This document shows positions 54,206-63,092 of a stretch of DNA of 64,000 bases, one piece after another. The notes under the pieces were generated by a model. That model searched no databases. It saw only the letters and a program-made list of their open reading frames with translations, and was not told where the DNA came from. Source of the DNA: Bacteroidota bacterium (GTDB lineage: Bacteria; Bacteroidota; Bacteroidia; Bacteroidales; UBA12077); the NCBI GenBank assembly GCA_020444275.1, contig JAHLLG010000002.1:669991-733990 (forward strand), read 5' to 3'. Position 1 is the stretch's first letter. Each line of letters opens with the position of its first letter. A program made the position numbers and the translations under genes.

Positions 54206-55643
54206 ACTTATTTTCTTCAACTAAATTCTTTTTACCCAGCTCTATTTCCAGTATATTTTCCAACGTATCGTAACCAATTCTTTTGGCAATGATCTTCTTG
54301 TCTTTATCTAACAAATAGATGGTTGGCGTGCTGTAGATGTTATAAAAGAATCTGAAATTCGTTAAATTGTACTGATCCCAAACATTAATCCAGTCTTCAT
54401 AACCATGTTCAATGATATAATCAGACCACTCTTCTTTATCGGTTTGGGTATATACAGCAAAAACTTCAAATTCATCACGATCATATTTTTGATATAAATC
54501 GTGTACTTTAGGAGTTACTTTTTTACAGTGCCCGCAATTCGGTTCCCAGAAGTAAACTAATGTATATTTTGCATGAATTTCATGCAGTCTTGCATATTCC
54601 TGATGCAATGTTTCCATTTTTAAATCCTGCGCAATATTTCCAATAAGGTTAAATCGCAATTTGGCAACATGTTCTTTTAGTTTCTGAACATTTTCTTCCG
54701 ACATCCAATCTACTTTGTCTGTTAAATAATAATTATCGGCAAGATGCACAATTACTTTATCCATTCCCATAATATCGCTGTTCTGGAACGTATTGAAAAA
54801 GAAACGAATGACATACTCAAACATATCGTCGTTTGCTTCCGCTCTGGATGCCACCATATCGATGTAGTAATTAATGGTATCGGGATCCTGGATCAAAATT
54901 TTGGTAAAATAGGTTTCCAGTTTATTATGGAAAAATGGAGTAAATAATAATCGTTGATCAGAAAAATCAATATTATCAAAATAGTGCTGGCGATTATAAT
55001 TGTACGAATGAAACCAACGCACCGAATCTTTGTTTTCAACATCCTCAGGCACTTCTATTTCAGGTATTTCAGGATTTTTCATCGCTTTAATAATAACACC
55101 TAACAACGATCCCTGATGTTCTTCAATTAACTGATTCCAGTATTCCTTAATCTCTTTTGATGACTTATCAAGTTGATCTTCAATTATGGAAATGGAATCA
55201 GAACCTTCTGGTAAACTTCGTAATCGCTCGCGAAGCTTTGAAGATTCAGCTCCCTTTTTAATCATGAATTGCTGAAAATCTTTAAAAGCAACATTTTCGT
55301 CCGATCCTTTTATCTTTAAATTATCAATAATATTATCCGATTGGGTTTCAACAGAAAACTCCTGATCATTACCCACTAAAATCTCAAAATAGCTTTTGGT
55401 AGGCAGTACCACAAGATAAATACCTTGTTCTAACAAACTGTCACCTTTAAACGAACCTTTACCGGTTGCATCAAGTTGTATGGTATCTTTTACATAGGTT
55501 TTGCCATCGTAATAATATCCTAAATACACTTCCTGATTTGCAAGATCGTTAATTTTAACTTCAATATCATACGTTTGACCCAGTATGGAATTCCAAATAA
55601 AAACAAAAAACAATGCAGTAAATATGGTATATACGTTTTTCAT
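54204..55643 (-). CDS. TlpA-like thioredoxin-fold protein (DUF4369/DUF5106 type)
   Basis: A 479-residue exported protein: signal FTALFFVFIWNSILG, an N-terminal beta domain of the DUF4369 kind (YDIEVKINDLANQEVYLGYY), a long helical middle (DUF5106-like, ~180-330) and a C-terminal thioredoxin domain with active-site C-G-H-C in YFWEPNCGHCKKVTP. Such periplasmic or lipid-anchored proteins in Bacteroidota are thought to reduce or exchange disulfides; the specific partner is not known. It lies 5 bases downstream of a glycosyltransferase gene. Confidence 0.87.
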   Translation of the reverse strand: MKNVYTIFTALFFVFIWNSILGQTYDIEVKINDLANQEVYLGYYYDGKTYVKDTIQLDATGKGSFKGDSLLEQGIYLVVLPTKSYFEILVGNDQEFSVETQSDNIIDNLKIKGSDENVAFKDFQQFMIKKGAESSKLRERLRSLPEGSDSISIIEDQLDKSSKEIKEYWNQLIEEHQGSLLGVIIKAMKNPEIPEIEVPEDVENKDSVRWFHSYNYNRQHYFDNIDFSDQRLLFTPFFHNKLETYFTKILIQDPDTINYYIDMVASRAEANDDMFEYVIRFFFNTFQNSDIMGMDKVIVHLADNYYLTDKVDWMSEENVQKLKEHVAKLRFNLIGNIAQDLKMETLHQEYARLHEIHAKYTLVYFWEPNCGHCKKVTPKVHDLYQKYDRDEFEVFAVYTQTDKEEWSDYIIEHGYEDWINVWDQYNLTNFRFFYNIYSTPTIYLLDKDKKIIAKRIGYDTLENILEIELGKKNLVEENK

Positions 55644-55648
55644 AACAT

Positions 55649-56776
55649 TTAAATTTTATCCAGCAAATTTATCAATTTTTGAGCACTAAGCTCATTATTA
55701 ACATTTTTTAACAACGCTTCTTTTCTTTTGTTTATTTCTTGTTCCGAAAACGGTGTTTTGTATAGATCGTGTATTGATTTTATGATGCCTTCTGGTGTAT
55801 TGTTAATGTGGCACAAATCTTCCAAACCCGATCCGGAAACCATTTTTGCATTGGCAATACAGTGTCGGCCATTGTATAAAGCATTGATTAATTTCAGTTT
55901 AACACCAGTAGATTGAAAAGTGATTAAAAGGACGATTTGGGCGTTTTGTATTAAATCCTGCATTACGTCTTCCGAAGGATTAGCAATAAGTTGAGCATTG
56001 GATTGCTGTTTAATTAGCCTGGTTAATGAAAGATCAGGTTCTTTACCTGCAAAAATAAAAGGATAGTTAACCTGAGTACATATTTTTCGCAGTATATACT
56101 TAGCTGAAGCAATATTTTCATTAACAGATAAATTCCCCTGAAACAAAATATGTTTACCCAAACCTGGCAAACTTTTTGCTTGGTCGAAAGGATGGAATGC
56201 TTCAATAAATGTAGTATTCGGATTAATCTGTTTAAAATAATGATAATCATTCTCAGAAATTGCAGCTATAACATTATCTGACTGTAATATTTTTTCATAT
56301 CTCTTAAGTTTTCTAGCTTCTGTATAGTAGAATAGTTTGGTAAAAACATTGCTTTCTTGTTTTGCAAGGTTGTAGTAATAATCATGCTCTACATTGTGTG
56401 TTCTTACAACGATTTTTCTTCCATCTACAGCTAGTTTTTTGAGAAAATAGGTTGTATGCAAACCTTCAAACAGAATTGGGTGATTATCTGTCTGCAGCAT
56501 TTCCAGAAGTGACCTGCTTGAGCGTGTGCACACAATAAATGGCAACGAAGATAAAAAATACTTAAGCTTCTTTGGTCGTTTATAATAATGCACTGATTTG
56601 CAATAGTTATTTAATTCACCACTTCTTTTTCTGTCGTACAGAAAACAATGTAAATTGATTTTAACTCCCAGCTTATGTAGCGCTTTAATTTTATAAAACA
56701 CATCGATAACACCACCGTAGTTAGGCGGATACGGAATGGTAAAAGATACAATATGAATTTCCAGTTTAGATATCAT
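55649..56776 (-). CDS. Glycosyltransferase (GT-B fold, family 4-like)
   Basis: A 375-residue cytoplasmic transferase. The N-terminal half begins IHIVSFTIPYPPNYGGVIDV, typical of GT4 acceptor domains, and the C-terminal half has ILFQGNLSVNENI, FAGKEPD, LIANPSEDVMQDLIQNAQIV and a donor-site GVKLKLINALYNGRHCIA. Substrate is unknown. It is followed closely by the TlpA-like gene and no capsule or LPS cluster surrounds it. Confidence 0.85.
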   Translation of the reverse strand: MISKLEIHIVSFTIPYPPNYGGVIDVFYKIKALHKLGVKINLHCFLYDRKRSGELNNYCKSVHYYKRPKKLKYFLSSLPFIVCTRSSRSLLEMLQTDNHPILFEGLHTTYFLKKLAVDGRKIVVRTHNVEHDYYYNLAKQESNVFTKLFYYTEARKLKRYEKILQSDNVIAAISENDYHYFKQINPNTTFIEAFHPFDQAKSLPGLGKHILFQGNLSVNENIASAKYILRKICTQVNYPFIFAGKEPDLSLTRLIKQQSNAQLIANPSEDVMQDLIQNAQIVLLITFQSTGVKLKLINALYNGRHCIANAKMVSGSGLEDLCHINNTPEGIIKSIHDLYKTPFSEQEINKRKEALLKNVNNELSAQKLINLLDKI

Positions 56777-56912
56777 AAAATTAAAACATGAAAGTAAATA
56801 ATTTTATTTTGATAATGCATCTATTTCAGAAAAAATGCGTCTTTAAAGTGTAAAAGTTGTATCAAAAGCATCATTAGATCGTCCTATAATTGCAAGATAT
56901 AAACAAACCACC

Positions 56913-56918
56913 AGGAGG
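56913..56918 (+). promoter_or_regulatory. Strong Shine-Dalgarno site
   Basis: A perfect AGGAGG lies 7 bases before the ATG at 56926. Such sites are rare before genes of this group, and it fixes the start of the small secreted protein. Confidence 0.7.
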
Positions 56919-56925
56919 CTGCAAA

Positions 56926-57399
56926 ATGAAAACATTACTTTCCCAAATCAGATTTATCGCTGCCTTTATTATTATAATGATGATAAGCGTCGGCGCGAAC
57001 TCCCAAACAGTTATCTCTTCTATCGGTGCAGAAAACAGTGTAAAGATATTAAGTGAGCAAATGTCAAAAAGCTCCAAAACCAAAACAATTGAACTTAAAC
57101 AGGAAAATTGGATGTCGAACAAGGGTTATCTTGATTTCGATTCAAAATTAAGCATGAGCGATCTATTTTTTGTTTATGAAGAAGTTCGTGAACAAGATAA
57201 AAAGGTTGAAGATTGGATGAGCGAAAATGCATCATGGCAATTAAAGAAAAAGTCTGAACAAAATGATATTCTCGAGCAACCAAGAAAGCTAGAAGAATGG
57301 ATGCTCGATAATAATTTTTGGAAAATCAAGCGAGAAGATGAGCATTATCCATTAGAACGGTGGATGACAGATAGTAAATTTTGGGTTATGGTTGATTAA
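56926..57399 (+). CDS. Small secreted protein with W-M repeats, function unknown
   Basis: A 157-residue protein with a signal peptide (RFIAAFIIIMMISVGANSQT). The mature part has four degenerate repeats around a Trp-Met pair: ENWMSNKGYL, EDWMSENASW, EEWMLDNNFW and ERWMTDSKFW, each followed by a basic or acidic linker. No known domain was recognised. It has a strong Shine-Dalgarno site and its own terminator and no operon partners, which suggests high, independent expression. Confidence 0.75.
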   Translation: MKTLLSQIRFIAAFIIIMMISVGANSQTVISSIGAENSVKILSEQMSKSSKTKTIELKQENWMSNKGYLDFDSKLSMSDLFFVYEEVREQDKKVEDWMSENASWQLKKKSEQNDILEQPRKLEEWMLDNNFWKIKREDEHYPLERWMTDSKFWVMVD

Positions 57400-57453
57400 G
57401 TTACTTTCCTGTCCTTCATGTTCATATTTTCCCAATTTTATGAAGGGTAGTTT

Positions 57454-57480
57454 AGACCTGGCATTTGCCAGGTCTTTTTT
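57454..57480 (+). terminator. Terminator after the W-M repeat gene
   Basis: AGACCTGGCA (57454-57463) pairs with TGCCAGGTCT (57466-57475), followed by TTTTTT; a classic intrinsic terminator. Confidence 0.88.
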
Positions 57481-57609
57481 ATTGATTATACTATCTCTGT
57501 TTATGGAATGCAAAGTGAACATTCACCTAAATTAACTGTTGCTATATTAAAGATTGATAAGTTTAAATAATTAATATTAAATTAGTTACATAAAATATAA
57601 TTAAATAGT

Positions 57610-58482
57610 ATGGAGAACTTAAAATCAAAAAAAATTGGATGGATAGGATTAGGAGCCATGGGAACCCCAATGGCAAAGAATTTAATCAATGCAGGTTATA
57701 ATTTAACTGTATATAACAGAACTAGTTCAAAATCTAATAAGTTGGTGGAGATAGGAGCTCAAGCTTCTGACTCTCCTCAAAAACTTTTTGATGAAACAGA
57801 TATTGTTTTTCTGATGATATCGGATGATTATGCAGTTAAAAGTGTTTTCAACGGAGATGAAGGCCTGCTAAAGTCATCATCGAAAGGAAAAGTAATAATA
57901 AATATGAGTACCGTTTCTCCCCAAATAAGCCGTGATTTAGCTAAAACCTGCAATGAGAATGGAAATACATATGTTGATGCACCTGTTTCCGGTAGCATTA
58001 AGCAAGCTACTGATGCTTCCCTCGTAATTATGGTTGGAGCTGATGAGAACACTTTCAAAAGCATAGAGCCTTTACTTGAGGTGTTAGGTAAAAAAGCATT
58101 TCTTATTGGTAGTGTGGGTCGGGGCAATGAAACTAAGTTAGCTGTAAATCTTTTTTTATCAATAATTACACAGGGATTAAGTGAGGTAGTTCTTTTTGCC
58201 AACGAGCTCGGGGTTGAATCTAATCAAATACTCAATGTGATTAATGAAGGAGGACTAAGTAGCCCATATGTTAAAGCTAAAAGTCAGGCCATTTTGCACA
58301 ATGAATATCCATCTGCTTTTTCATTAAAACATATGGCAAAAGATTTGAAAATAGCCAAAGAAAATAATCTCAATTTTGCCTTAGGAAATGCGACATTTGA
58401 ATCTTTTCAGAATGCAAAAGAAACATTAGGAGATTTTGATGTGATGGCCATTATAAAATACCTGAAAAGCGAAAAATATTGA
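57610..58482 (+). CDS. NAD(P)-dependent beta-hydroxyacid dehydrogenase (3-hydroxyisobutyrate/glyoxylate reductase family)
   Basis: A 290-residue oxidoreductase. The Rossmann motif is IGWIGLGAMGTPMAKNL, the substrate motif is VDAPVSGSIKQA, and the catalytic Lys is in GNETKLAVNL. The family reduces small aldehydes such as succinic semialdehyde, glyoxylate or tartronate semialdehyde. It stands alone between two terminator-like regions, so the substrate is not indicated by neighbours, though reduction of C2-C3 aldehydes from purine breakdown is possible. Confidence 0.88.
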   Translation: MENLKSKKIGWIGLGAMGTPMAKNLINAGYNLTVYNRTSSKSNKLVEIGAQASDSPQKLFDETDIVFLMISDDYAVKSVFNGDEGLLKSSSKGKVIINMSTVSPQISRDLAKTCNENGNTYVDAPVSGSIKQATDASLVIMVGADENTFKSIEPLLEVLGKKAFLIGSVGRGNETKLAVNLFLSIITQGLSEVVLFANELGVESNQILNVINEGGLSSPYVKAKSQAILHNEYPSAFSLKHMAKDLKIAKENNLNFALGNATFESFQNAKETLGDFDVMAIIKYLKSEKY

Positions 58483-58513
58483 TTAAACCAATATAAAATT
58501 TAAACACGTTAAG

Positions 58514-58557
58514 TCCAAAAAGTATTCTCAACCTTACTTGAGATAATACCTTTCGGA
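58514..58557. terminator. Possible terminator hairpin
   Basis: TCCAAAAAGTATTCTCAA (58514-58531) is imperfectly inverted at 58538-58557 with a 6-base loop. It lies 31 bases after the dehydrogenase stop; no T run follows, so it is uncertain. Confidence 0.4.
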
Positions 58558-58596
58558 CATTCGTTTTATGAAACCAAATTCTATGTAAATATTAAA

Positions 58597-58628
58597 TTTG
58601 TATAATGGATATTTTGGAATTATCTTTG
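58597..58628 (+). promoter_or_regulatory. Promoter of argS
   Basis: TTTG (58597-58600), a 20-base spacer and TATCTTTG (58621-58628) match the Bacteroidota sigma-A consensus TTTG/TAnnTTTG with correct spacing, about 50 bases before the argS ATG. Confidence 0.7.
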
Positions 58629-58677
58629 TGCGCTAAAATTCAGGTTATACAATACAAATAAGGGTTAATTCAGGATT

Positions 58678-60471
58678 ATGGACATTGAATTTAAATTGCA
58701 AGAGTTTGTTTTAAAAGCTTTAAAAGATTTATACGAACAAGAGGTTGATAGTAAGGCAATTCAGATACAGAAAACAAGAAAAGATTTTGAAGGAGATTTT
58801 ACGCTGGTAGTTTTTCCGCTATTACGAATAACAAAGAAACCACCGGAACAAACTGCCGAAGAGATTGGTAACTATTTAAAAGACAATATAAAACAGATAA
58901 GCAACTTTAATGTAATTAAAGGTTTCTTAAATCTTTCGATTGATAAAAGTTTCTGGATTTCTTATTTAAATAATATTTCCGGTGAGGAAAATTTTGGTTT
59001 TGTAACTTCCAAAAAAGATCCTAAAACAATATTAATTGAGTATTCATCTCCAAATACAAATAAACCCTTGCATTTGGGTCATATCAGAAATAATTTACTG
59101 GGATATGCTGTTGCAAATTTACTGGAAACACAAGGCGACAAAGTGGTAAAGGTAAATCTGGTTAACGATCGAGGTATACATATATGTAAATCGATGTTAG
59201 CATGGCAAAAGTGGGGAGAAAATATTACTCCTGAAGGAGCGAGTAAAAAGGGGGATCATTTGGTTGGCGATTTTTATGTAAAATTTGATCAGGAATATAA
59301 GAAAGAAATTCAACAGTTAATTGATCAAGGTGTTGCAGAAGATGAAGCTAAACAAAAGGCTCCATTAATATTAGAAGCCCAGGAAATGTTGCGTAAATGG
59401 GAAGCAAACGACCCGGAAGTTAGAGAATTATGGCGAAAAATGAACGACTGGGTGCTTGATGGATTTGATGTTACCTATAAAAATCTGGGCGTTGATTTCG
59501 ACAAAGTATATTTTGAGTCTGATACCTATAAGCTGGGTAAAAAGCTTGTTTTAGAAGGACTAGAAAAAGATATTTTTATAAAAAAAGAGGATGGTTCGGT
59601 TTGGGCTGATCTTTCTAACGAAGGACTGGATCAAAAAATTCTGCTTAGATCAGATGGAACATCTGTGTATATGACACAGGATTTAGGAACAGCACAACAG
59701 CGATTCAATGATTTTAATGCCGATGAAGCCATTTATGTGGTTGGTAACGAGCAAAATTATCATTTCCAGGTATTAAAAATAGTTTTGGATAAATTGGGTT
59801 TTGAATGGGCCGAAGAGCTTCATCACCTTTCGTATGGTATGGTTGAACTACCCGAAGGAAAAATGAAATCGCGCGAAGGAACCGTTGTCGATGCTGATGA
59901 TTTGTTAGCAGAAATGACGAATACGGCAGAAGAAATGTCGCGTGAGTTAGGTAAGTTGGAAGGCTATTCTGAAGAGGAGCGTAGAAGAATTATTGAAACC
60001 ATCGGATTAGGTGCGCTCAAGTATTTTATCTTAAAGGTTGATCCGAAAAAAACAATGACTTTTGATCCAAAAGAATCCATCGATTTTAATGGTAATACAG
60101 GGCCGTTTATTCAGTATACCTATGCAAGAATCCAATCTTTAGTACGAAAGGCAAAAGATAATGGATTGGAACCATCTTCTAAGCTGAATGAAAATCTGGA
60201 GTTATCAGCAAAAGAATTACATCTTATAAAACTAATTTATTCCTATCCGGAAGTTCTTAAAGAAGCTGCAGAAGCGTATAGTCCTGCACAAGTAGCCAAT
60301 TATGTGTACGATATGGCCAAAGAGTTTAATCAGTTTTATCATGATCATCCTATTGTAAGTGAGGAAAATAAAAATTTGGCTTTATTAAGGCTTCAACTTT
60401 CTGGTCAAGTTAGCAAAATCATTGAGTCTGGAATGGGAATCTTAGGAATTCACGTACCGGAAAGAATGTAA
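58678..60471 (+). CDS. argS: Arginyl-tRNA synthetase
   Basis: A 597-residue class-I synthetase that charges tRNA-Arg. The HIGH-like motif is HLGHIRNNLLG, the N-terminal additional domain occupies ~1-110, a KMSKS-like region MKSREGTVVDADDLL follows FEWAEELHHLSYGMVELPEG in two parts, and a C-terminal anticodon-binding DALR domain ends GMGILGIHVPERM. It has its own promoter. Confidence 0.97.
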   Translation: MDIEFKLQEFVLKALKDLYEQEVDSKAIQIQKTRKDFEGDFTLVVFPLLRITKKPPEQTAEEIGNYLKDNIKQISNFNVIKGFLNLSIDKSFWISYLNNISGEENFGFVTSKKDPKTILIEYSSPNTNKPLHLGHIRNNLLGYAVANLLETQGDKVVKVNLVNDRGIHICKSMLAWQKWGENITPEGASKKGDHLVGDFYVKFDQEYKKEIQQLIDQGVAEDEAKQKAPLILEAQEMLRKWEANDPEVRELWRKMNDWVLDGFDVTYKNLGVDFDKVYFESDTYKLGKKLVLEGLEKDIFIKKEDGSVWADLSNEGLDQKILLRSDGTSVYMTQDLGTAQQRFNDFNADEAIYVVGNEQNYHFQVLKIVLDKLGFEWAEELHHLSYGMVELPEGKMKSREGTVVDADDLLAEMTNTAEEMSRELGKLEGYSEEERRRIIETIGLGALKYFILKVDPKKTMTFDPKESIDFNGNTGPFIQYTYARIQSLVRKAKDNGLEPSSKLNENLELSAKELHLIKLIYSYPEVLKEAAEAYSPAQVANYVYDMAKEFNQFYHDHPIVSEENKNLALLRLQLSGQVSKIIESGMGILGIHVPERM

Positions 60472-60510
60472 ATATTGTCCTGTATGTTTTTCATTAGGAT
60501 AATTAGATAT

Positions 60511-60541
60511 TTTGAAAATTGAGGCACATCCATTAATTTTG
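60511..60541 (+). promoter_or_regulatory. Promoter of ffh
   Basis: TTTG (60511-60514), a 19-base spacer and TAATTTTG (60534-60541) match the Bacteroidota promoter consensus, 26 bases before the ffh ATG. Confidence 0.7.
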
Positions 60542-60567
60542 TACGACTTTAAAAGAGATATAAGAAT

Positions 60568-61899
60568 ATGTTTGAAAATTTATCAGAACGGTTAGAAAAA
60601 TCCTTTAAAATATTAAAAGGACAGGGTAGAATTTCAGAGATTAATGTTGCTGAAACACTAAAGGACGTTAGAAGAGCGCTCTTAGATGCCGACGTTAACT
60701 TTAAAATAGCAAAGAACTTTACCGATACGGTGAAGAAAAAAGCGTTAGGAGCAGACGTATTAAATGCAGTAAAACCCGGTCAGATGATGGTAAAGATTGT
60801 TCGCGATGAGCTTGCTGAGCTTATGGGTGGACAAACTACTGACATCAATCTAAAAGGAAATCCTACCGTAGTTTTAATTTCCGGTTTACAAGGTTCTGGT
60901 AAAACAACATTTTCAGGTAAACTTGCTAATCATCTGAAATCTAAAAAGCAGAAGCATCCATTGCTTGTTGCGTGTGACGTTTATCGTCCTGCTGCGATCG
61001 ATCAGTTAAAGGTTTTAGGTGAGCAAATTAACGTACCTGTTTATACCGAAGAAGATAGCAAAGATCCGGTTAAGATTGCTAAAAATGCAATTAAACAAGC
61101 CAAGAAAGACGGGCAAAATCTGGTAATTGTCGATACGGCTGGTCGTTTGGCTATTGATGAGCAGATGATGAACGAGATCGCGGCAATCAAAAAAGCAATC
61201 GATCCGGAAGAAACACTTTTTGTTGTGGATTCCATGACAGGTCAGGATGCTGTAAATACTGCCAAAGAGTTTAACGATCGTCTTGATTTTGATGGTGTTG
61301 TATTAACCAAATTAGATGGTGATACACGTGGTGGTGCTGCTTTATCGATTCGTTCGGTTGTAAACAAACCAATCAAGTTTATTGGTTCAGGTGAAAAAAT
61401 GGAAGCGATTGATGTTTTCCACCCCGATCGTATGGCTGATCGTATTCTGGGAATGGGTGATGTGGTTTCGCTTGTTGAACGTGCACAGGAACAATACGAT
61501 CAGGAAGAAGCGCGAAAGTTAAGTAAGAAAATTGCTAAGAATCAGTTTGATTTTGATGATTTCTTATCGCAAATTGGCCAGATTAAGAAAATGGGTAACC
61601 TGAAAGATTTGGCTGGAATGATACCGGGAATGGGTAAGCTGATGAAGAAAATTGATGTGGATGATGATGCATTTAAAGGTATCGAAGCGATAATTAAATC
61701 AATGACACCTGAAGAGCGATCTAACCCAAAAATAATGAACGGAAGCCGAAGAAAACGAATCGCTCGCGGTAGTGGAAATGATATTCAAGAGGTTAATCGG
61801 TTAATCAAACAGTTTGACGAAACCAAAAAGATGATGAAGATGATGAAAGACGGGAAAGGAATGGCCGGATTAATGAACAGAATGCCTGGTGCCAGATAA
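60568..61899 (+). CDS. ffh: Signal recognition particle protein Ffh
   Basis: A 443-residue GTPase. The N domain is followed by the G domain (P-loop GLQGSGKTTFSG, DTAGRLAIDE, TKLDGDTRGG) and a methionine-rich M domain (~330-440, ending GLMNRMPGAR) that binds SRP RNA and signal sequences. It delivers nascent membrane proteins to FtsY. It lies 51 bases before folD on the same strand and may be cotranscribed. Confidence 0.98.
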   Translation: MFENLSERLEKSFKILKGQGRISEINVAETLKDVRRALLDADVNFKIAKNFTDTVKKKALGADVLNAVKPGQMMVKIVRDELAELMGGQTTDINLKGNPTVVLISGLQGSGKTTFSGKLANHLKSKKQKHPLLVACDVYRPAAIDQLKVLGEQINVPVYTEEDSKDPVKIAKNAIKQAKKDGQNLVIVDTAGRLAIDEQMMNEIAAIKKAIDPEETLFVVDSMTGQDAVNTAKEFNDRLDFDGVVLTKLDGDTRGGAALSIRSVVNKPIKFIGSGEKMEAIDVFHPDRMADRILGMGDVVSLVERAQEQYDQEEARKLSKKIAKNQFDFDDFLSQIGQIKKMGNLKDLAGMIPGMGKLMKKIDVDDDAFKGIEAIIKSMTPEERSNPKIMNGSRRKRIARGSGNDIQEVNRLIKQFDETKKMMKMMKDGKGMAGLMNRMPGAR

Positions 61900-61950
61900 T
61901 ATCTTGAACAAAAATTACAACATAACGTTGTTATCATAAAATAGTTAACC

Positions 61951-62838
61951 ATGGAATTAATAGACGGTAAAAAAGTTGCCAATCAAATAAAGCAGGAGAT
62001 AACTGCCGAAGTAGAACAGATCAAAAAAGAAGGTGGTAAAATACCTCATTTAGCTGCCATTATTGTAGGTCATGATGGTGCCAGCGAAACCTATGTAGGA
62101 CATAAAGAAAAGGCCTGTAACCAGGTTGGTTTTAACTCAACTGTATTACGTTTCGAAGACGATATTGCCGAAGATACTTTACTACGCAAAGTGGATGAGT
62201 TAAACAAAGATACCGAAATTGACGGTTTTATTGTGCAGCTTCCTTTACCGGATCATATTTCAGAACAAAAAATTATTGAAGCTATAGATCCTAAAAAAGA
62301 TGTAGACGGATTTCATCCAATCAATTTGGGTCGTATGGTAATAGGATTACCCGCTTATATTTCGGCGACTCCGGCAGGAATTATCGAACTTATTAAACGA
62401 TATAATATTGAAACATCGGGTAGAGATGTTGTGGTTATTGGCCGAAGTAACATTGTGGGAAAACCAATTAGCATTCTTTTAGGCCAAAAATCAGACACCG
62501 GTAATGCTACGGTTACCTTAACACACAGTAGAACCAAAAACTTAAAAGAAGTGGCTTCAAAAGCCGATATTATAATTGCTGCATTAGGTCAGGCTGAGTT
62601 CCTTACTGCCGATATGGTAAAAGAAGGAGCAACCGTTATTGATGTTGGAATTACCCGCGTTAAATCAGACAAAACCAAATCGGGTTGGAAACTATTGGGC
62701 GATGTTAAATTTGACGAAGTAGCCGAAAAAGCAGCTTATATAACACCAGTTCCGGGTGGAGTAGGTCCAATGACCATTGTTTCATTACTGCAGAATACAT
62801 TGAAAGCTTCCAAAGGCGAAATTTATCCGAGATTATAA
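61951..62838 (+). CDS. folD: Bifunctional methylenetetrahydrofolate dehydrogenase/cyclohydrolase
   Basis: A 295-residue enzyme interconverting methylene-, methenyl- and formyl-tetrahydrofolate. Family signatures are [19 protein letters not shown] with the catalytic Lys region, [25 protein letters not shown], the NADP motif [12 protein letters not shown] and [15 protein letters not shown]. The formyl-THF it makes is needed for purine synthesis and initiator tRNA formylation. A terminator follows. Confidence 0.97.
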   Translation: MELIDGKKVANQIKQEITAEVEQIKKEGGKIPHLAAIIVGHDGASETYVGHKEKACNQVGFNSTVLRFEDDIAEDTLLRKVDELNKDTEIDGFIVQLPLPDHISEQKIIEAIDPKKDVDGFHPINLGRMVIGLPAYISATPAGIIELIKRYNIETSGRDVVVIGRSNIVGKPISILLGQKSDTGNATVTLTHSRTKNLKEVASKADIIIAALGQAEFLTADMVKEGATVIDVGITRVKSDKTKSGWKLLGDVKFDEVAEKAAYITPVPGGVGPMTIVSLLQNTLKASKGEIYPRL

Positions 62839-62870
62839 CTATAACGTACATTTCTACGTGTTTAGAATAT

Positions 62871-62895
62871 AAAAGAGACTTTTTAGGTCTCTTTT
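62871..62895 (+). terminator. Terminator after folD
   Basis: AAAAGAGAC (62871-62879) pairs with GTCTCTTTT (62887-62895) over a 7-base loop, followed by further T residues. Confidence 0.85.
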
Positions 62896-63092
62896 TTTAT
62901 GGTTGTATTTTAATTGACTATTCAATAAATCCGCTTATTCATTTAACTTTAACATCTGGATTAATTGTCCATAACATTTTGACAAAAAAATTAACATGTG
63001 AATAAAAACCGCTTAACTTTTAATAACTTTAAAGATCATTTGCGAGTTAATCCAAAAAACAAGTGTAATTTCATGGTATAATTTATAAGATT

